Assembly (NCBI RefSeq): GCF_014851395.1
Contig: NW_024040928.1
Location: 16,817,012 to 16,881,011 of the forward strand
Length of the DNA: 64,000 nucleotides
DNA from: Micropterus salmoides
Lineage: Eukaryota; Chordata; Actinopteri; Centrarchiformes; Centrarchidae
Direction of reading: 5' to 3'
The position numbers and the translations under genes are program-made. This document shows positions 14,931 through 26,219 of this stretch, piece by piece. Numbering within the stretch: position 1 is the stretch's first letter; the number at the start of each line of letters is the position of its first letter. The notes under the pieces were generated by a model, which saw nothing but the letters and a program-made list of their open reading frames with translations, had not been told where the DNA came from and ran no database searches.

Positions 14931-15129
14931 GCAAGAGAGAAAAAAAGCAAAAATAGAAGGGAGAGAGAGCCAGAAAGAATGTGAAACAGCACGCTTACTA
15001 GTGCATCACAGAAAATGAACTTGGATCTGGGTATATCATTTGCCCCTTTAACCTCCTAAATAAACACGCCGAGGCAATGAGAGGCAGAGGGGAACGCAGT
15101 GTGTCTGGCCCTACATCCCCTTCTCTACC

Positions 15130-15360
15130 CTTTCAGCCTCCATCCCTCTTCACTAATTAACAATTGTTTTAATCCTCCTTTAATTCTGCAGACAATTGCA
15201 CAATTTGTGTGTGTGTTGCACCCTGAGTGTCCCTCACACCATTCACCAGATTAGTTGAGCTACTCTCCGCCAAACGTCGCCCACAGCGACCAAAGGTAAT
15301 TGCTTTTTAATTAAGCCCCCGGCGCTAATCCCAATGATATTTAGCAGGCACGAACTGGCA
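15130..15360. promoter_or_regulatory. candidate conserved noncoding element B
   Basis: Contains cactaattaacaattg, tttaattctgcagacaattg, ttttaattaagcccc and gcgctaatcccaatgatat: repeated TAATTA, CAATTG and an OTX-like CTAATCCC in about 200 bases. No coding potential was found. The reading as a regulatory element is inference from motif density only. Confidence 0.28.
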
Positions 15361-18300
15361 CATACACACACATTGACACACAGACACTGATGAGGGGACA
15401 TAGACTGAAAAGGGGAGACACTCAAGAAGACCTACTGTAAACTGGACAAATGTGTTAATAGGCTTTGTTGGTATTTCTCCTTTGTCCGCGGTGCGAAGAA
15501 AGACAGGTGCTAAAAATTAGGTTGTTCATGTACTGAAGCGATAAATGAATTTTCACCCCATGCCAATCTGAGAATATCCTTTAGACTGAAAATGAGCACT
15601 TGGATCAATTCTAGACTCTGTGTGTGTTTGTCTCTCCAGTGACCCTCAAATAATCCCAGAAAACCTCAAAGATGGAAAAATCTTTTATCTTCTTCTTTTC
15701 GTACACTTATCTGCCATTTCTTCCTCCCCCTTTCCTTCTCTTTTCTTTCTCCATCAGACTTTCTTCTCTTCAACACTTCAGTCTCTATCTTCCTATCTGT
15801 TCTGCCCTTTCTCAGTGTCCAACTTATTCTTGTCAAAATATTGCTCTTTTTCATTTTCCATCTTTCCACAACATCATGTTTCTATTTCTCTTTCCAAACC
15901 TCAGTTTTTTACTTAAAAAAACTAAACAAAACCCCCCAGCCATTTTCTTTTCATGTCATGACATGTTTTTCTTCTTCCACCTTTCGAGTCATCCTCCCTG
16001 CTTCCTTTTCGGGGGGAAGCCAGACTCATCTTCTCCTATGTGATGACTGAAAACGTCCCTCTTTTCAGACATTTGGGTGATAACTATGAAATATGCTGAA
16101 CCAATGAACACCCGCACTTGCAGCACTGTAGTAAATCTAATTTGATTCCTCGTCACGTCTAACAGCTCTGAATTTCCTTTGATGTCTTTGGTCCGATGTG
16201 TGAAGGTACCACTCAAGCAGAGTTATGGCTCGTGTTGGACTGTCTTTCGCAAACACTTTCGTTGATCACACTGATCCTCTCCTGTCATCTCTCATCCCTC
16301 TCTCAACTTTCTTGAACATCACACATTTGATGGAGCTGTCTCGTGGCTAATCTTTTAACCATGTTGTGTGAAAAGGACATTTTTGATTTCACGTGTCTTT
16401 TTAGTTCTACCAAAAGCTGCTCAGCGTCTAAACTACATGTCAACAACAAGGGCTACTTTGGGCAAAGTTAGGATTTTAAATTCTGCTTAATATTTTTGTG
16501 ACATGAGTCTGACTACCCATCATACCGATCAAACTCTTCTTCCACACTGTTTTTCTTGTATTTCCACTGTGGCATTTGACTCTGTCTCCTCTTGCTGGCT
16601 GTACCCTGCTGTAGATTATAGACTATATATAGCACGATTTATCTTTAATCTCCCTGTGATATAACAGCGGAAAACATTTTCAGCTCTGCTTTGTTTTGCA
16701 GCACCACAGTATTTACCTCGGAGGGCATGCTCAGCGCACTATCCTCCTCCTTTAACCAATGCACAATGCCATTTCCTCCATCCCTGTACCTTCTCCATGA
16801 TATAGTTTCTTTTGTTATACTTGTTCTCCTACTTTGATGCTCCTTTGATCAGCCCAGCTACCTTTAGGTGCTGCTTTTCTTTCAACTACTTTCCTCTTCA
16901 TTTAGCCCACATCTGGCAAAAGTCAGGGATCTGCCCATAGCAGAAAACATGTAAACTGAGTGTAACTGAATTTCCAACATTTTGATCAACAAGGTATTCC
17001 GATAAATCCCTAATTAAGGTCTTGTCTGACATATTCCTTAATTTCCTCATTGTAAAACAATTCCCAAAAGAGGCTGCTAGGCAGGCAACATGCACTTTGT
17101 AGTTACTTTAAAAGATGTAGACTCACAAAAAGCTCTACAGAATTAAAACATGAAACTATGAGCTATTAAGGTGAGTCACATATGATGTGCGACTGCTCCG
17201 TAGTTTGATGGAAATTGGCACTCCCTGCATAATCACATGTTGCCGTGTCAAGAGAAAGCATTCGATCAATGTTTTAACAGCATGTAATGATCTGGTTGAT
17301 AAGCATGGCATCAAGGCGGGCTCAAGTAGCATGTAAGCCATCTGTCTAAGACTTGAGGAAAAGATGGGCAGAAGGTTTTAGGAGGATGGGGGGAAAAGAG
17401 GGAGAGCATGAATGATTAAAGAGAGGCATGCAAGGAGCAGATGACGGCATAAATAGAAAGAGGAGGATATGAGCCCGAGCATATGCTAACTTACTGGCTT
17501 ACTGAGGGGTGGTATTAGGGAAATTGATACTGAGAAGTGTGATAACCGAAGAGGAAAAAGACTGGTACAATAAGAAAGAAGAGCGTGGCTTTATACTAAA
17601 GCTAAAAAAAGTTAGTTCACGCAAAGTTTTTTTTTCCCCCCTCCATGTGATTGAACAAAGAGCCTACACGATTGGTTAACTGATCAAAGAAATGTTTGTC
17701 TCTACAGAAAGGGTATTATTCAAGAAACAGAATAACAGCAGAACCAAGACATTTGCTCAGATGTGAATAAGAGATTTGAGGAGCGATAAATCACTGAAAA
17801 TGTGGGCTGTGTCTTCCGCAAAATCATTTGGGCCCAGTGCACCACAGAAATTATAACACCAAACCACTGAGACGTAGCAGGAGCAGACGTTATCTTCCAG
17901 AAAATGTGCCACTTCTTTTTAAAGAATTAATTACCCTTGACAAGAGAGGAAAAATGGCCAATAGGTAGAAGATCACAAAGGAGAAAGAATGAGCATTAAA
18001 GTCAAGGTGGGTACACAGGAGGGCAAGACAATGACAGAGAAAAGGAGGAGATGAGTGACAGAAGATAACAGTGAGAAGAGGAAGAGAGAATATAATTTCT
18101 AGATAAAATCTGCATAATAAGAATTGGGCCAGGCCACCTCTGATCATTTTTCCTAATACGATTGATTGTGTGTGTAAGGCTGATTGAGTGAGGATTATGC
18201 AGCACAATCTCTCCTCCAATCTGAGACTGTGGTATTTGTCAGCCCCACAGAGGTACAGATGCTCACATACAGAGAAAACACAATACGGGCTGTGAGTCAG

Positions 18301-18703
18301 CACTGTTTTTGTGTGCTTACCATAGATATTGGCAGGGCGGGACGCTGGCAGGGTGCAGAGCTCGGGCCCTGTGCCCCGTAGATTGATTGTCAGGCCAAGA
18401 ATAAAAAGAGCAGCAAAGCAAAAATGATTGCATCCCTCGTATTATTTCCCCCACTTATGTCGCCCCCTGGATCGCACCCTGACTTGGAGGGTGAGAGGGA
18501 GCTGGAAGGTCAGAGAGACTTCAAGCTGGAAACAAAAATCACTGCCTCCAGGTCATTGTGTCCCCCTTTCTTTCTCTTTCTCTGTTTGTCTCCAGAGATC
18601 TCGCTGTACTTTTAACATTTATTTTTACATTAATTCTCCTTTAGAGAAAAGAAGGGAGGGCAAAAATATTGAGACGGAGCTTAATGCATAACTACTGTGG
18701 GGG

Positions 18704-18960
18704 GTGGTGATGGGGCAGTGGATAAGACACATGCCTTTGGTGTGAGAGACCCGGGTTCAAATCCACTGCGAGACACCAATGTGTCCACTGAACCTGCAGG
18801 ACATCGTAATCTCTATCCTGTGTCAACTTGTTGTGAACCGGCGTGGGAAGTCTGGGCCGGCCATAGATCATAATGTCAGGTGAGTTGGAGAGTTCTGGCC
18901 GAGCCTGCTGTCTGAAAGCAAGCAAGTCTCCCAGTCCATCTGAAATGCGCCTGCAGCAAG
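18704..18960 (+). mobile_element. tRNA-derived SINE
   Basis: The head reads gatggggcagtggataagac ... acatgcctttggtgtgagag and then cgggttcaaatccactg, giving a tRNA-like A box (tggataagacacatg) and B box (ggttcaaatcc) at the spacing of a polymerase III promoter. A non-tRNA body follows. It closely resembles tRNA-derived SINEs common in fish. The 3' limit is uncertain. It is not a functional tRNA gene: there is no clean cloverleaf 3' half. Confidence 0.7.
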
Positions 18961-19129
18961 TATAAAATCAAGCACTGTACTGAAAGTTAGCATTAACAGC
19001 ATTTTCTTGTTTACATATTCATATTCAGCTTTGAAAACTAAACACTTCGATTATTATTTCATGTTTAATCAATGCAGAGAACTGTAATTGATTAAATATA
19101 ATATAATATTATAAATATCACTTGTCTCC

Positions 19130-21040
19130 ATGGCCAGCAACGGGAAAGCAGAGACTGCAGTGCCCTCATCTTCACAGAGACCTGGCTGCATAGCAGCGTA
19201 CCTGAGGAAGCTGTCACACTTGACGGAAGGAGTTTATTCTGCTCAGCCAGGACACTAGAGTCCAGTAAGACAAGGGGAGGACGACTGTGTATCTACATAA
19301 ATCATGCTTAGTGCTCAAACCATGGCTCAAACGCAGCTAAAATGGACGGACAATGTTTATCAGATGTGGAATTTTTAATGTTGAGATGTCGGCCATAAAA
19401 TCTGCCCAGAGAATTCTCAAGTGTTTTTGTCGTTGCTGTTTACATTCCTCCAGATGCAAATTAAAAAAATGCACTACAGGAACTGTATGAGGTCATCAGC
19501 AGTAAAATGACAAAACAACCTGATGGTGTTTTTATTGTTGCTGGTAATTTTAATCAAACAGATCTTAGAACAGTACCAGTACCAGAGGAACGAACACGCT
19601 GGACCACGTCCACACCAATATTCCTGGCAGCTACAAAGCCCGCGCCCGTCCCCATTTTGGTTTATCAGACCATATTTCTCTGCTTTTTCAGCCCACTTAC
19701 ACCCAGCTGATTAAAAAGGTCACACCAAAAATTAAAACAGTCAAAGTGTAGACAGATGAATCTACAGCAGCTCTACAGGACTGTTTTGGGAGCACAGATT
19801 GGAGTATGTTCAGAGAGGTCGCTGCCCAGGAGAGCGACATCAACCATGAGGAATACATCATACATCAGCAAATGTGTTGTATGATCACTAAAATGATAAA
19901 ATAATTCCACATTCAGAAGGCCTGGATGAATGGAGAGGTGAGGACTCTGTCCAGAGCCAAAAAAGCTTCTTTTTCGGTCGTGTGATAAAGAAGCTTAAAG
20001 TACCGCCAGAGCGAGACTGAAAGCTGGCATCAGGGAGGCAAAGCGGAGATATCAGCAGAGACTGGAGAGAGACCTCAACACCAACAACCCCAAAGAAATG
20101 TGGCAGGTCATCAAAAACATCACTGACTACAAAAACAGGAGCTCCCCCATCATGTGTGAGGCCACATTACCAGATGAACTTAACACTTTTTATGCTCGCT
20201 TTGAGTCTAATTCACCTCCAGAGGACCGGCCACTGTCAGTATCCACAGCAGATGTGAGGAGAGTCCTGCTGAGAGTGAATATGAGTAAATCAGCTGGGCC
20301 TGATAACATTCCTGGTCGTGTACTAAAAACCTGTGCCAATCAGCAAGTTATTACTGACATTTTCACCATCTCGCTGTCTCAGGAGAGGGTTCCCACCTGA
20401 TTCAAAATAGCCACTATCATTCATTGAAGAGTGGTGCTCAGAGAACAACCGACTGCTCAACATCAGCAAAACCAAGGAGCTGATCACTGATTTTAGGAAG
20501 AAGGCGATTAAGATATACACTCTTGTCTACATCAGTGGAGCTGAGGTGGAGCAGGTAAATAGTTTCAAGTTCCTGGGAATTAGCATCACAGAGAACCTGA
20601 CGTTTCGTCTCACATCTCCACACTGGTGAAGAAAGCTCAGAAACGACTATATTTCTTGAGGAAGCTTAAGAAGGCAAATTCCCGTGCCAAGTTCTTGCCA
20701 GCTTTTACAGAGGAGCAATAGAAAGCATCCTGATTGGAAACATCACAAACCGTCATGGGATGTGCGCGGCCCAGGACCGGAGGGCTCTGCAGCGGGTGAT
20801 TAAAACTGCCCAGAAGATCATTGGTACCCATCTCCTGAGCATCAGTGATATCGGTGAGGTGAGGTGCCTACGCAGAGCCCAAAGGATACTAAAGGACAGT
20901 GCCCACCCAGCCATAGCCTGTTCACCCTGCTTCCTTCTGGGAAGAGATACAACAGTTTCTGCTGCCACACCACCAGACTGCAGAGCAGCTTTTTCCCCCA
21001 AGCTATCAGACTCTTAAACTCTAACTCATCCTCAGCACTA
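19130..21040 (+). pseudogene. broken LINE ORF2 (endonuclease plus partial reverse transcriptase)
   Basis: The longest surviving frames are 19507-19710 (endonuclease), 20098-20400 (RT N-terminal part) and 20760-21049 (C-terminal part, in two frames). In-frame stops, frame changes and the missing RT centre show that no complete protein can be made. Confidence 0.8.
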
Positions 21041-21182
21041 CTCCAGTGATGATAGTTTATTTCTGTTTACCATTTTTTATAACTGATTCTGTATTAATGT
21101 ATATTGACTACTATGCAGCAGAAGGGAGTCACAAAACTCAATTTCACTCTATAACTTGTTATATTGTGACAATAATCCTACC
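19130..21182 (+). mobile_element. degenerate CR1/L2-type LINE with the reverse-transcriptase core deleted
   Basis: The 5' part encodes endonuclease-domain pieces (SALIFTETWLHSS, GRLCIYINH, FVVAVYIPPDA, PDGVFIVAGNFNQTDL) in shifting frames. At 20098-20400 comes the RT N-terminal region (MWQVIKNITDYKNRSSP; VNMSKSAGPDNIPGRVLK). At about 20410 the sequence jumps to WCSENNRLLNISKTKELITD, which normally follows the catalytic YADD block, so the palm core is missing. It then continues through VNSFKFLGISITENL to the C-terminus (PSGKRYNS, FFPQAIRLLN) and a tail with ttatattgtgacaataat. Stops and frameshifts are frequent, so it cannot move. Confidence 0.85.
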
Positions 21183-21589
21183 TACCTATATTAATGCAAC
21201 CATAATATAAATACACGTGCAATTCTCCATGGAAAGCTTTGCGTCTGTCCTGTTCCCCAAACAGTTGTTTACCCGGATCCCTGATCACATGTTTTTGGGC
21301 TGGGTGGTTACAGAGCTTTCCAGCACCATGAAGTCTATCTGATGATAAACCACATAGGCATTAGCAGGGTGAGCTTGCTGTCGGGACCTGCCTGAAAGCC
21401 ACTAATGGAAGTGTGCGCACAAAAAACCCAAACCTAGCACACACATGCATTACTGGCTCAATAAATGGGCTTACTGGATGTGGATGTGTGTGTGTGTGTG
21501 AGTGTGTGAGTGTGAGAGAGAGTGAGAGAGTGAGAGAGGCGTGGGGTTGAAGGACTTTCTCTCCATGTATATTTGCATCTAATAATATA

Positions 21590-21930
21590 AAATGTAGTTT
21601 ATTACATATTTAATCTAATCCCAGGATGGCATTTGTCAATCACTTGGCGAGTTTCTCCTCATCTCCTCCTAACTGAATGGTCACTTGCTGCAGTAACGGC
21701 AATTGAACAGAAGAGCTGCTTATCTCTGGGCCATATCAGTGATTTAAGTGCAATTTCATATCGCCACTACCACCAATTTGGAGTCCATCTGCGGTGATTT
21801 ACTTGTAATGTTGATTGGGAGCGGAATCCCATCTTCATGTTCTTTTATTGTCCCTGCTCTCTCCCACTACCATCTTGATGAATTTAAATGATCTGCATTT
21901 ATGAATCCACATAATTCTCCCGCCTGTGAC
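21590..21930. promoter_or_regulatory. candidate conserved noncoding element C
   Basis: A complex, repeat-free stretch with taatctaatcccaggatgg, ggcaattgaacag, tgatttacttgtaatgttga and tgatgaatttaaatgatctg. It differs in texture from the surrounding AT-rich and microsatellite DNA. Enhancer status is a guess without alignment. Confidence 0.22.
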
Positions 21931-22138
21931 TCATCACCAGGCTTGGTGCAGACTAAGTGAGACTGTGTGTGCGTGTGTGTGTATACTTGTGCTTGAGTGA
22001 GTACATGTGTGCATCTGAGTGTGCATGCGTGTGTGTATTGAAGTGCGAGGGAGAACAAAATGCATTGTGGGCATGTGTGTCCGTAAACTATGTGTCTAAG
22101 CTTGCGTGAAAGAAAATATCTGTTATTTCCAGGTTACC

Positions 22139-22150
22139 GGGGGGGGGGGG
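22139..22150. repeat. 12-G homopolymer flanked by GGTTACC copies
   Basis: The G run is preceded by aggttacc and followed by ggttaccc, so a short direct repeat brackets it. Confidence 0.9.
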
Positions 22151-22421
22151 TTACCCTGCACCTGCGGCTCTGTCTGCTAATGCTAACACTTGCTAATAAC
22201 CCAGAAGACCCCAGTGGAGCTCAAGGACGGGGAGGTCAGGCCACTGGGCACCATGCCCATGCCTGAGTCACCTGTCCTGGGGTAGCAGTGAGCCGCAAGC
22301 AAAGGTAGATGGAGTGTGGAGCCCAAAGGCCAAAGTATTTGCCAAACAAACAATAGGAAAGATGAGGCATGACTCCACATTGTCAGTGCTTTAGGGCTGT
22401 TTCTAAAGTGGGTTTTGGCTA

Positions 22422-22456
<35 letters not shown>
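22422..22456. repeat. CA microsatellite
   Basis: A pure CA tract of about 17 units. Confidence 0.95.
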
Positions 22457-22459
<3 letters not shown>

Positions 22460-23664
22460 GAGCCAATGCCACAGTAATGAGAGTAGGAGGACACTCCTCA
22501 GGAGAGAGGTGGGCCCTTCAGCCAATTCTCAGCTAGTGATTACACACAGAGAGACAGAGCAGAGCAAACGCCAGGAGATGAAATGAGCTGCAGGGGCCCA
22601 CTGTATGCCTCAGTCCAAACTAACAAGGCACGCTACTCAGAGGCACTCTTTACCAATAAACTACTCATGTCACAAGCATGCAAGCACAGAAGAAGCAAGA
22701 AACACGAGGCTAGAGGAAGATGAAAAGAATCAGGACGTTCCAAGGATTCAGAGAACCTCACATTTACATTTAGGGCCTTTAGTATGATATCTTTAATGGG
22801 AGTCAGTGCGATTCCGTGTGTGGGGAAAAATATACTGTAGGAGCGTACACATAAACAAAGCCTTAGGGAACACTGTATAGATGTACAAATACTCCAATAG
22901 CCTACAACCTCATTAAACATAATTGCTTTAAATTGGGAAAGTGTGAGAAGAAAACAATTTAAGCACCAAATAATAGATGCAATTCTAAAAACTGTTCAAG
23001 TTTAATGGCTTCTGTTTGCAAAGTCTGCAAAGCTCAGTATTATACATCAGCCTAATGAGCACTGTTAAAGGGGCACACAAACACATATACACTCAAAAGC
23101 TACTAGCAAAGCACGATTAACAGAAAAACGACAAGAAGGTTATGACTCAGTACATTTTATAAACTTCCCATCATTCATAGCTTGGTGAGCAGGCACAGCG
23201 GTCACCCTGTACTATCCTGCCACTGTGAAGACATAGTGAGGACCAATATGACAGAGGTCAATATGTTTTAAAAGATAAGCTTGGCTTTGAGTAAAATACA
23301 GCCTGCATGTAATTTATAGCCTTCATGTGAGTCTGATGACAGGAAGAATGCTGACTTGGTCAGTCAGATCAGCAGAATATTGTTTTATGTAGATTTCTTT
23401 TCAGATACAGGATGGCATGAACACAGCATGTTCCTCAAGCCAGGAAAAAAGTATGTTAAATTTAATGCTTTTCAAAACTTCTCTCAAGTTATTTTCCTAC
23501 TTAGAGTAATTACAGAGGTTAAATTTAGTACTAATTCATAAAAATCTGCTTAATGAAGGGCCACTAGTTTTTTTGTTTGTTTGTTTGTTTTTATGTACTA
23601 TCCTGAATCAGACAATAGTCAGGTGGGCTGTTTTAGGAGCAGCACTGTCCTGTCGCAGAAAGAA

Positions 23665-23890
23665 TGGCTGGACCCCAGAGGGTGGGCCCCAAGCAAATCC
23701 ATCATCGTGAAGTCACTGTTCCAGTCTGGCAGCCAGTGAGCGCACCCCAGGGAGGCAGGACAAGTCCGGCATCACTGATTCCCCCAAGGGAAGGCCAAAC
23801 GAAGCTGGAATGACTGATGCAACCCCGGGGAGGTTAATCGAGTATAGAATGACTTATGCCTCCTACCGGTAGGGACGCAATCTGAGAAGG
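23665..23890. repeat. degenerate 39-bp minisatellite
   Basis: Four successive registers start at 23733, 23772, 23811 and 23850, exactly 39 bases apart. Unit starts read ccagtgagcgcaccccaggg, tcactgattcccccaaggga, tgactgatgcaaccccgggg and tgacttatgcctcctaccgg. A further related unit (tggctggaccccagagggtg) begins at 23665. GC content is well above the flanks. Confidence 0.75.
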
Positions 23891-25130
23891 TCTGGCCTCT
23901 AAGGATGTTGAATGGAGCCAAATTATCAGTTCAACTCCAGAGTTGAGTAAGTTTACAGAGGAAGAAAGAGTAAGTGTTGATTCTGCAAATACTGTACACA
24001 TGCAAGTTTACAGGAAGGATATGATTTTGCCCAGAATTGGCTAAACAAGCTGTAGCACGCACAGCATTCACAAGATAAACAACTGAGAAAAGAGCATGAA
24101 CAAGTATTTATGCCTAATGTTTATCGCTTATTCTTGCATTTGTCTCTCCATTTTTCATTTCTCATCCCTGTGTTCTGTTGGTTTTTGCAGGGGTTTTTTT
24201 GCTTAAGAAACTAGAGAGGTAAGCAAAGCACCTGTAAAATATGGTAAACAGAATTTACCCTTGCTCACGCTTTGGCAAAAATACAAAGACTGACAAACAA
24301 CCAAACACAGGCAGCAGAAATAAGGGAGGAGCACTAAAGAGCAATGGATTTATGGATTAAAGATGGATTAAGTCGAACCAGCACATGTTTGTTGAGGCAT
24401 GATTGAAGCTGGCAAGCAATCAGAAACTAGTCTGATGCATCACACTGTCAAATCCCAACAGCTGGTTCCCCCTGCCCTCTGACAGAGAGAGGGTCAATGT
24501 TGTGTAATGCAAGAGAGACAGCAATGAAGACCAATAATGATCAACAGTGGGTCAAAATGGCACCAATGTCCACCACACTCCAGTAGCCGTTTCCTCTAAG
24601 GAGAAATTGATAGAGCCAAACAAAACAGCTGTAACAGGTTGGAGAGTGATACAACTCACTTTTTCATTTTTCATTAAACATCAAGTCTGGTAAATCAATT
24701 CAAATGTATGTGTGTGGCAGCAACACGTTCAGCTGTGTGTGATTTCAGCATCTAAATGACTTCACCATTACAAACTCAGGTAACAACTTTAATTAAGAGA
24801 CTTAATTGTTCATTGCGGCCTTTATAGAGCAAACTCTGTCATCAATCCTTTCACCACTGAGGAACTCGCCTCTCCTTTCACTAACACAATATATCCTGTC
24901 AGGATGCCTCTCACAAGCATAAACTGCATAAATACAGTATTCTTACTCAAAAACAGCAACACATGCTCTTCTCTGCCTTGTTAGTTTGTTTATGCCTGCA
25001 CCACTATAAAGTCAAAACCTACTTCAAAAACGGAGCGTATACAGACAAAAATATAAAAATATAAAGCGTGCACACAAACACCACAACAGGGATGCACAGT
25101 TGGAATTATTATTTTGTATGCAGAAAAAAG

Positions 25131-25163
<33 letters not shown>

Positions 25164-25644
25164 TAAAACAACAACATACTGTGGAGGTGACAGAGTCCCT
25201 GAACAACATCGACTGGAACAGAATGTCTTGACAACCAAATGACTCATGAATAAAAAAAAATAAAAATAGAGGAGAAACGATGGATGAGGCAAAGATTGAC
25301 TACTTGGTGAGCCACTCCTTATTTTTGAAAAGAAAGGACATTTGTACTGAAAAAAATACATATACCCAGCGAAAACTTTGAGGCAATCTGCTGATAGGCG
25401 TACGCAAACACAAGCAGCTTTTAGATTAGTAAAAATAGTCTCAAAAGCAAATCCAAAAGCTTCGAACATACTCCAAAACATGCAAGACGATGAAAGTTTT
25501 GAGAGCAAAGTCAAATCATTAATAAAAAAAAACTGCACGTTACAAGTTTAAAACTAATTTCCATCCAATGTATTAAAAGAAAAAAAATAACGGGAACAGA
25601 AACTCTCTATCCTCTAGCCCGCTCTCTCTCCTGAGTCCACATAC
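23891..25644. other. utrn intron 55 between minisatellite and alternative first exon
   Basis: AT-rich noncoding sequence, with an AT microsatellite at 25131-25157. The open frames of 24990-25538 run through this microsatellite and have no family similarity. On the minus strand this is the first part of the intron that follows the candidate alternative exon. Confidence 0.5.
25131..25157. repeat. AT microsatellite
   Basis: A pure alternating AT tract. Confidence 0.95.
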
Positions 25645-25791
25645 CTTGCAGAGTTTCTGGTAGCGCGGCGAGGAGATGGCCATCCTCTGGAGCCTGTGTA
25701 GGAAGACCACCACTTTCTGGAGGGAGGTCCGGACCATGGCCATCATCTTAAGACTGCTACAAGTCTGTAGCAGCCTGCTCCTGGTCCGCAT
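25645..25791 (-). CDS. utrn: alternative first coding exon inside intron 55 (putative G-utrophin/Up113-type short utrophin)
   Basis: Forty-nine codons run from ATG at 25791 to a donor CTCTGCAAG|GTATGTGG; the exon ends at 25645 in phase 0, the phase needed to join dystrophin-type exon 56 (exon 55 also ends in phase 0). An in-frame TAG lies 15 bases upstream of the first ATG, so this is a true 5' end of the frame. Several ATGs have good context; the third (A at -3, G at +4) is best. The peptide is basic and probably helical (SLQKVVVFLHRLQRMAISSP, ending RYQKLCK), with GC-rich third positions unlike the surrounding intron. Known: both dystrophin (Dp116) and utrophin (G-utrophin) have a promoter and unique first exon in intron 55. 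Inferred: this is that exon. I do not recognise the peptide itself. It could instead start an unrelated nested minus-strand gene. Confidence 0.6.
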
Positions 25792-26023
25792 GCTAGCACT
25801 GCCCTACCCCACTCATATTGTTCTCCCTCTCCCTAGCCAGCCGACCAGACCCCAGCCAAGCTGACGTGATGCGCACACACACACATGCACACGCAGAGAT
25901 AGGGAAAAACACACACACTCGCAAGCGTACTTAGCTCAGCATGCCTCCATGTTTCGTCACACATACACAGACGCTACACACAGTGAGTGTAACCTCATTT
26001 AGCGCTCTCTCTCTCTCTCTCTC

Positions 26024-26031
26024 TTTATAAA
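26024..26031 (-). promoter_or_regulatory. candidate TATA box for the intron-55 first exon
   Basis: TTTATAAA lies about 235 bases upstream of the first ATG on the minus strand, beside a CT/GA microsatellite (26005-26024). If used, transcription would start near 25995 and give a 5' leader of about 200 bases. This is motif evidence only. Confidence 0.3.
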
Positions 26032-26044
26032 CACCTCTGAGCAT

Positions 26045-26080
<36 letters not shown>
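26045..26080. repeat. CA microsatellite
   Basis: A pure CA tract of about 18 units, just upstream of the candidate promoter. Confidence 0.95.
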
Positions 26081-26086
<6 letters not shown>

Positions 26087-26219
26087 GATGATGCAGGCGA
26101 GCAGGACAAGACGAGACACTCACTTTCTCCTCCACGCGGACATTCACACGAGCACCCCCGACTGCAGAGCCAGAAGAGAATCAAACAAATCACTTGTGAC
26201 GGCACCCTGCAGAGTCAGA

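Larger units (their letters stand above)
12846..18703. other. utrn intron 55; no gene seen, candidate noncoding elements
   Basis: No supportable exon on either strand. The segment carries a GT microsatellite at 13687-13718 and two stretches (14790-14930 and 15130-15360) with clustered TAATTA/CTAATCCC-like homeodomain motifs, listed separately. The pyrimidine-rich open frames at 15.6-16.0 kb look like low-complexity sequence. Confidence 0.55.
21183..23664. other. utrn intron 55; no gene seen
   Basis: Noncoding sequence with a GT/GA-rich tract at 21487-21540, candidate element C (21590-21930), a 12-G run at 22139-22150 and a CA microsatellite at 22422-22456. No exon is supported on either strand. 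Confidence 0.55.

Noticed and set aside
15620..16050. Overlapping plus-strand open frames rich in Ser, Phe and Leu
   Set aside because: They reflect a pyrimidine-rich low-complexity stretch; three overlapping frames are open at once and there are no splice or family signals.
17890..18303. A 137-codon minus-strand frame
   Set aside because: Hydrophobic, low-complexity translation with no family match, splice support or conserved motif.
18704..18780. A tRNA gene
   Set aside because: A and B box words are present, but the sequence continues into a SINE body and does not close a good acceptor stem.
20098..20400. A 100-residue gene near 20 kb
   Set aside because: It is the reverse-transcriptase N-terminal region of a degenerate LINE.
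1..25600. utrn exon 56 (expected to start with a (D/E)(I/L)Q(A/G)EI(D/E)AH-like peptide)
   Set aside because: I scanned the minus strand by eye and found no such sequence; it probably lies below base 1, though a diverged exon could have been missed.
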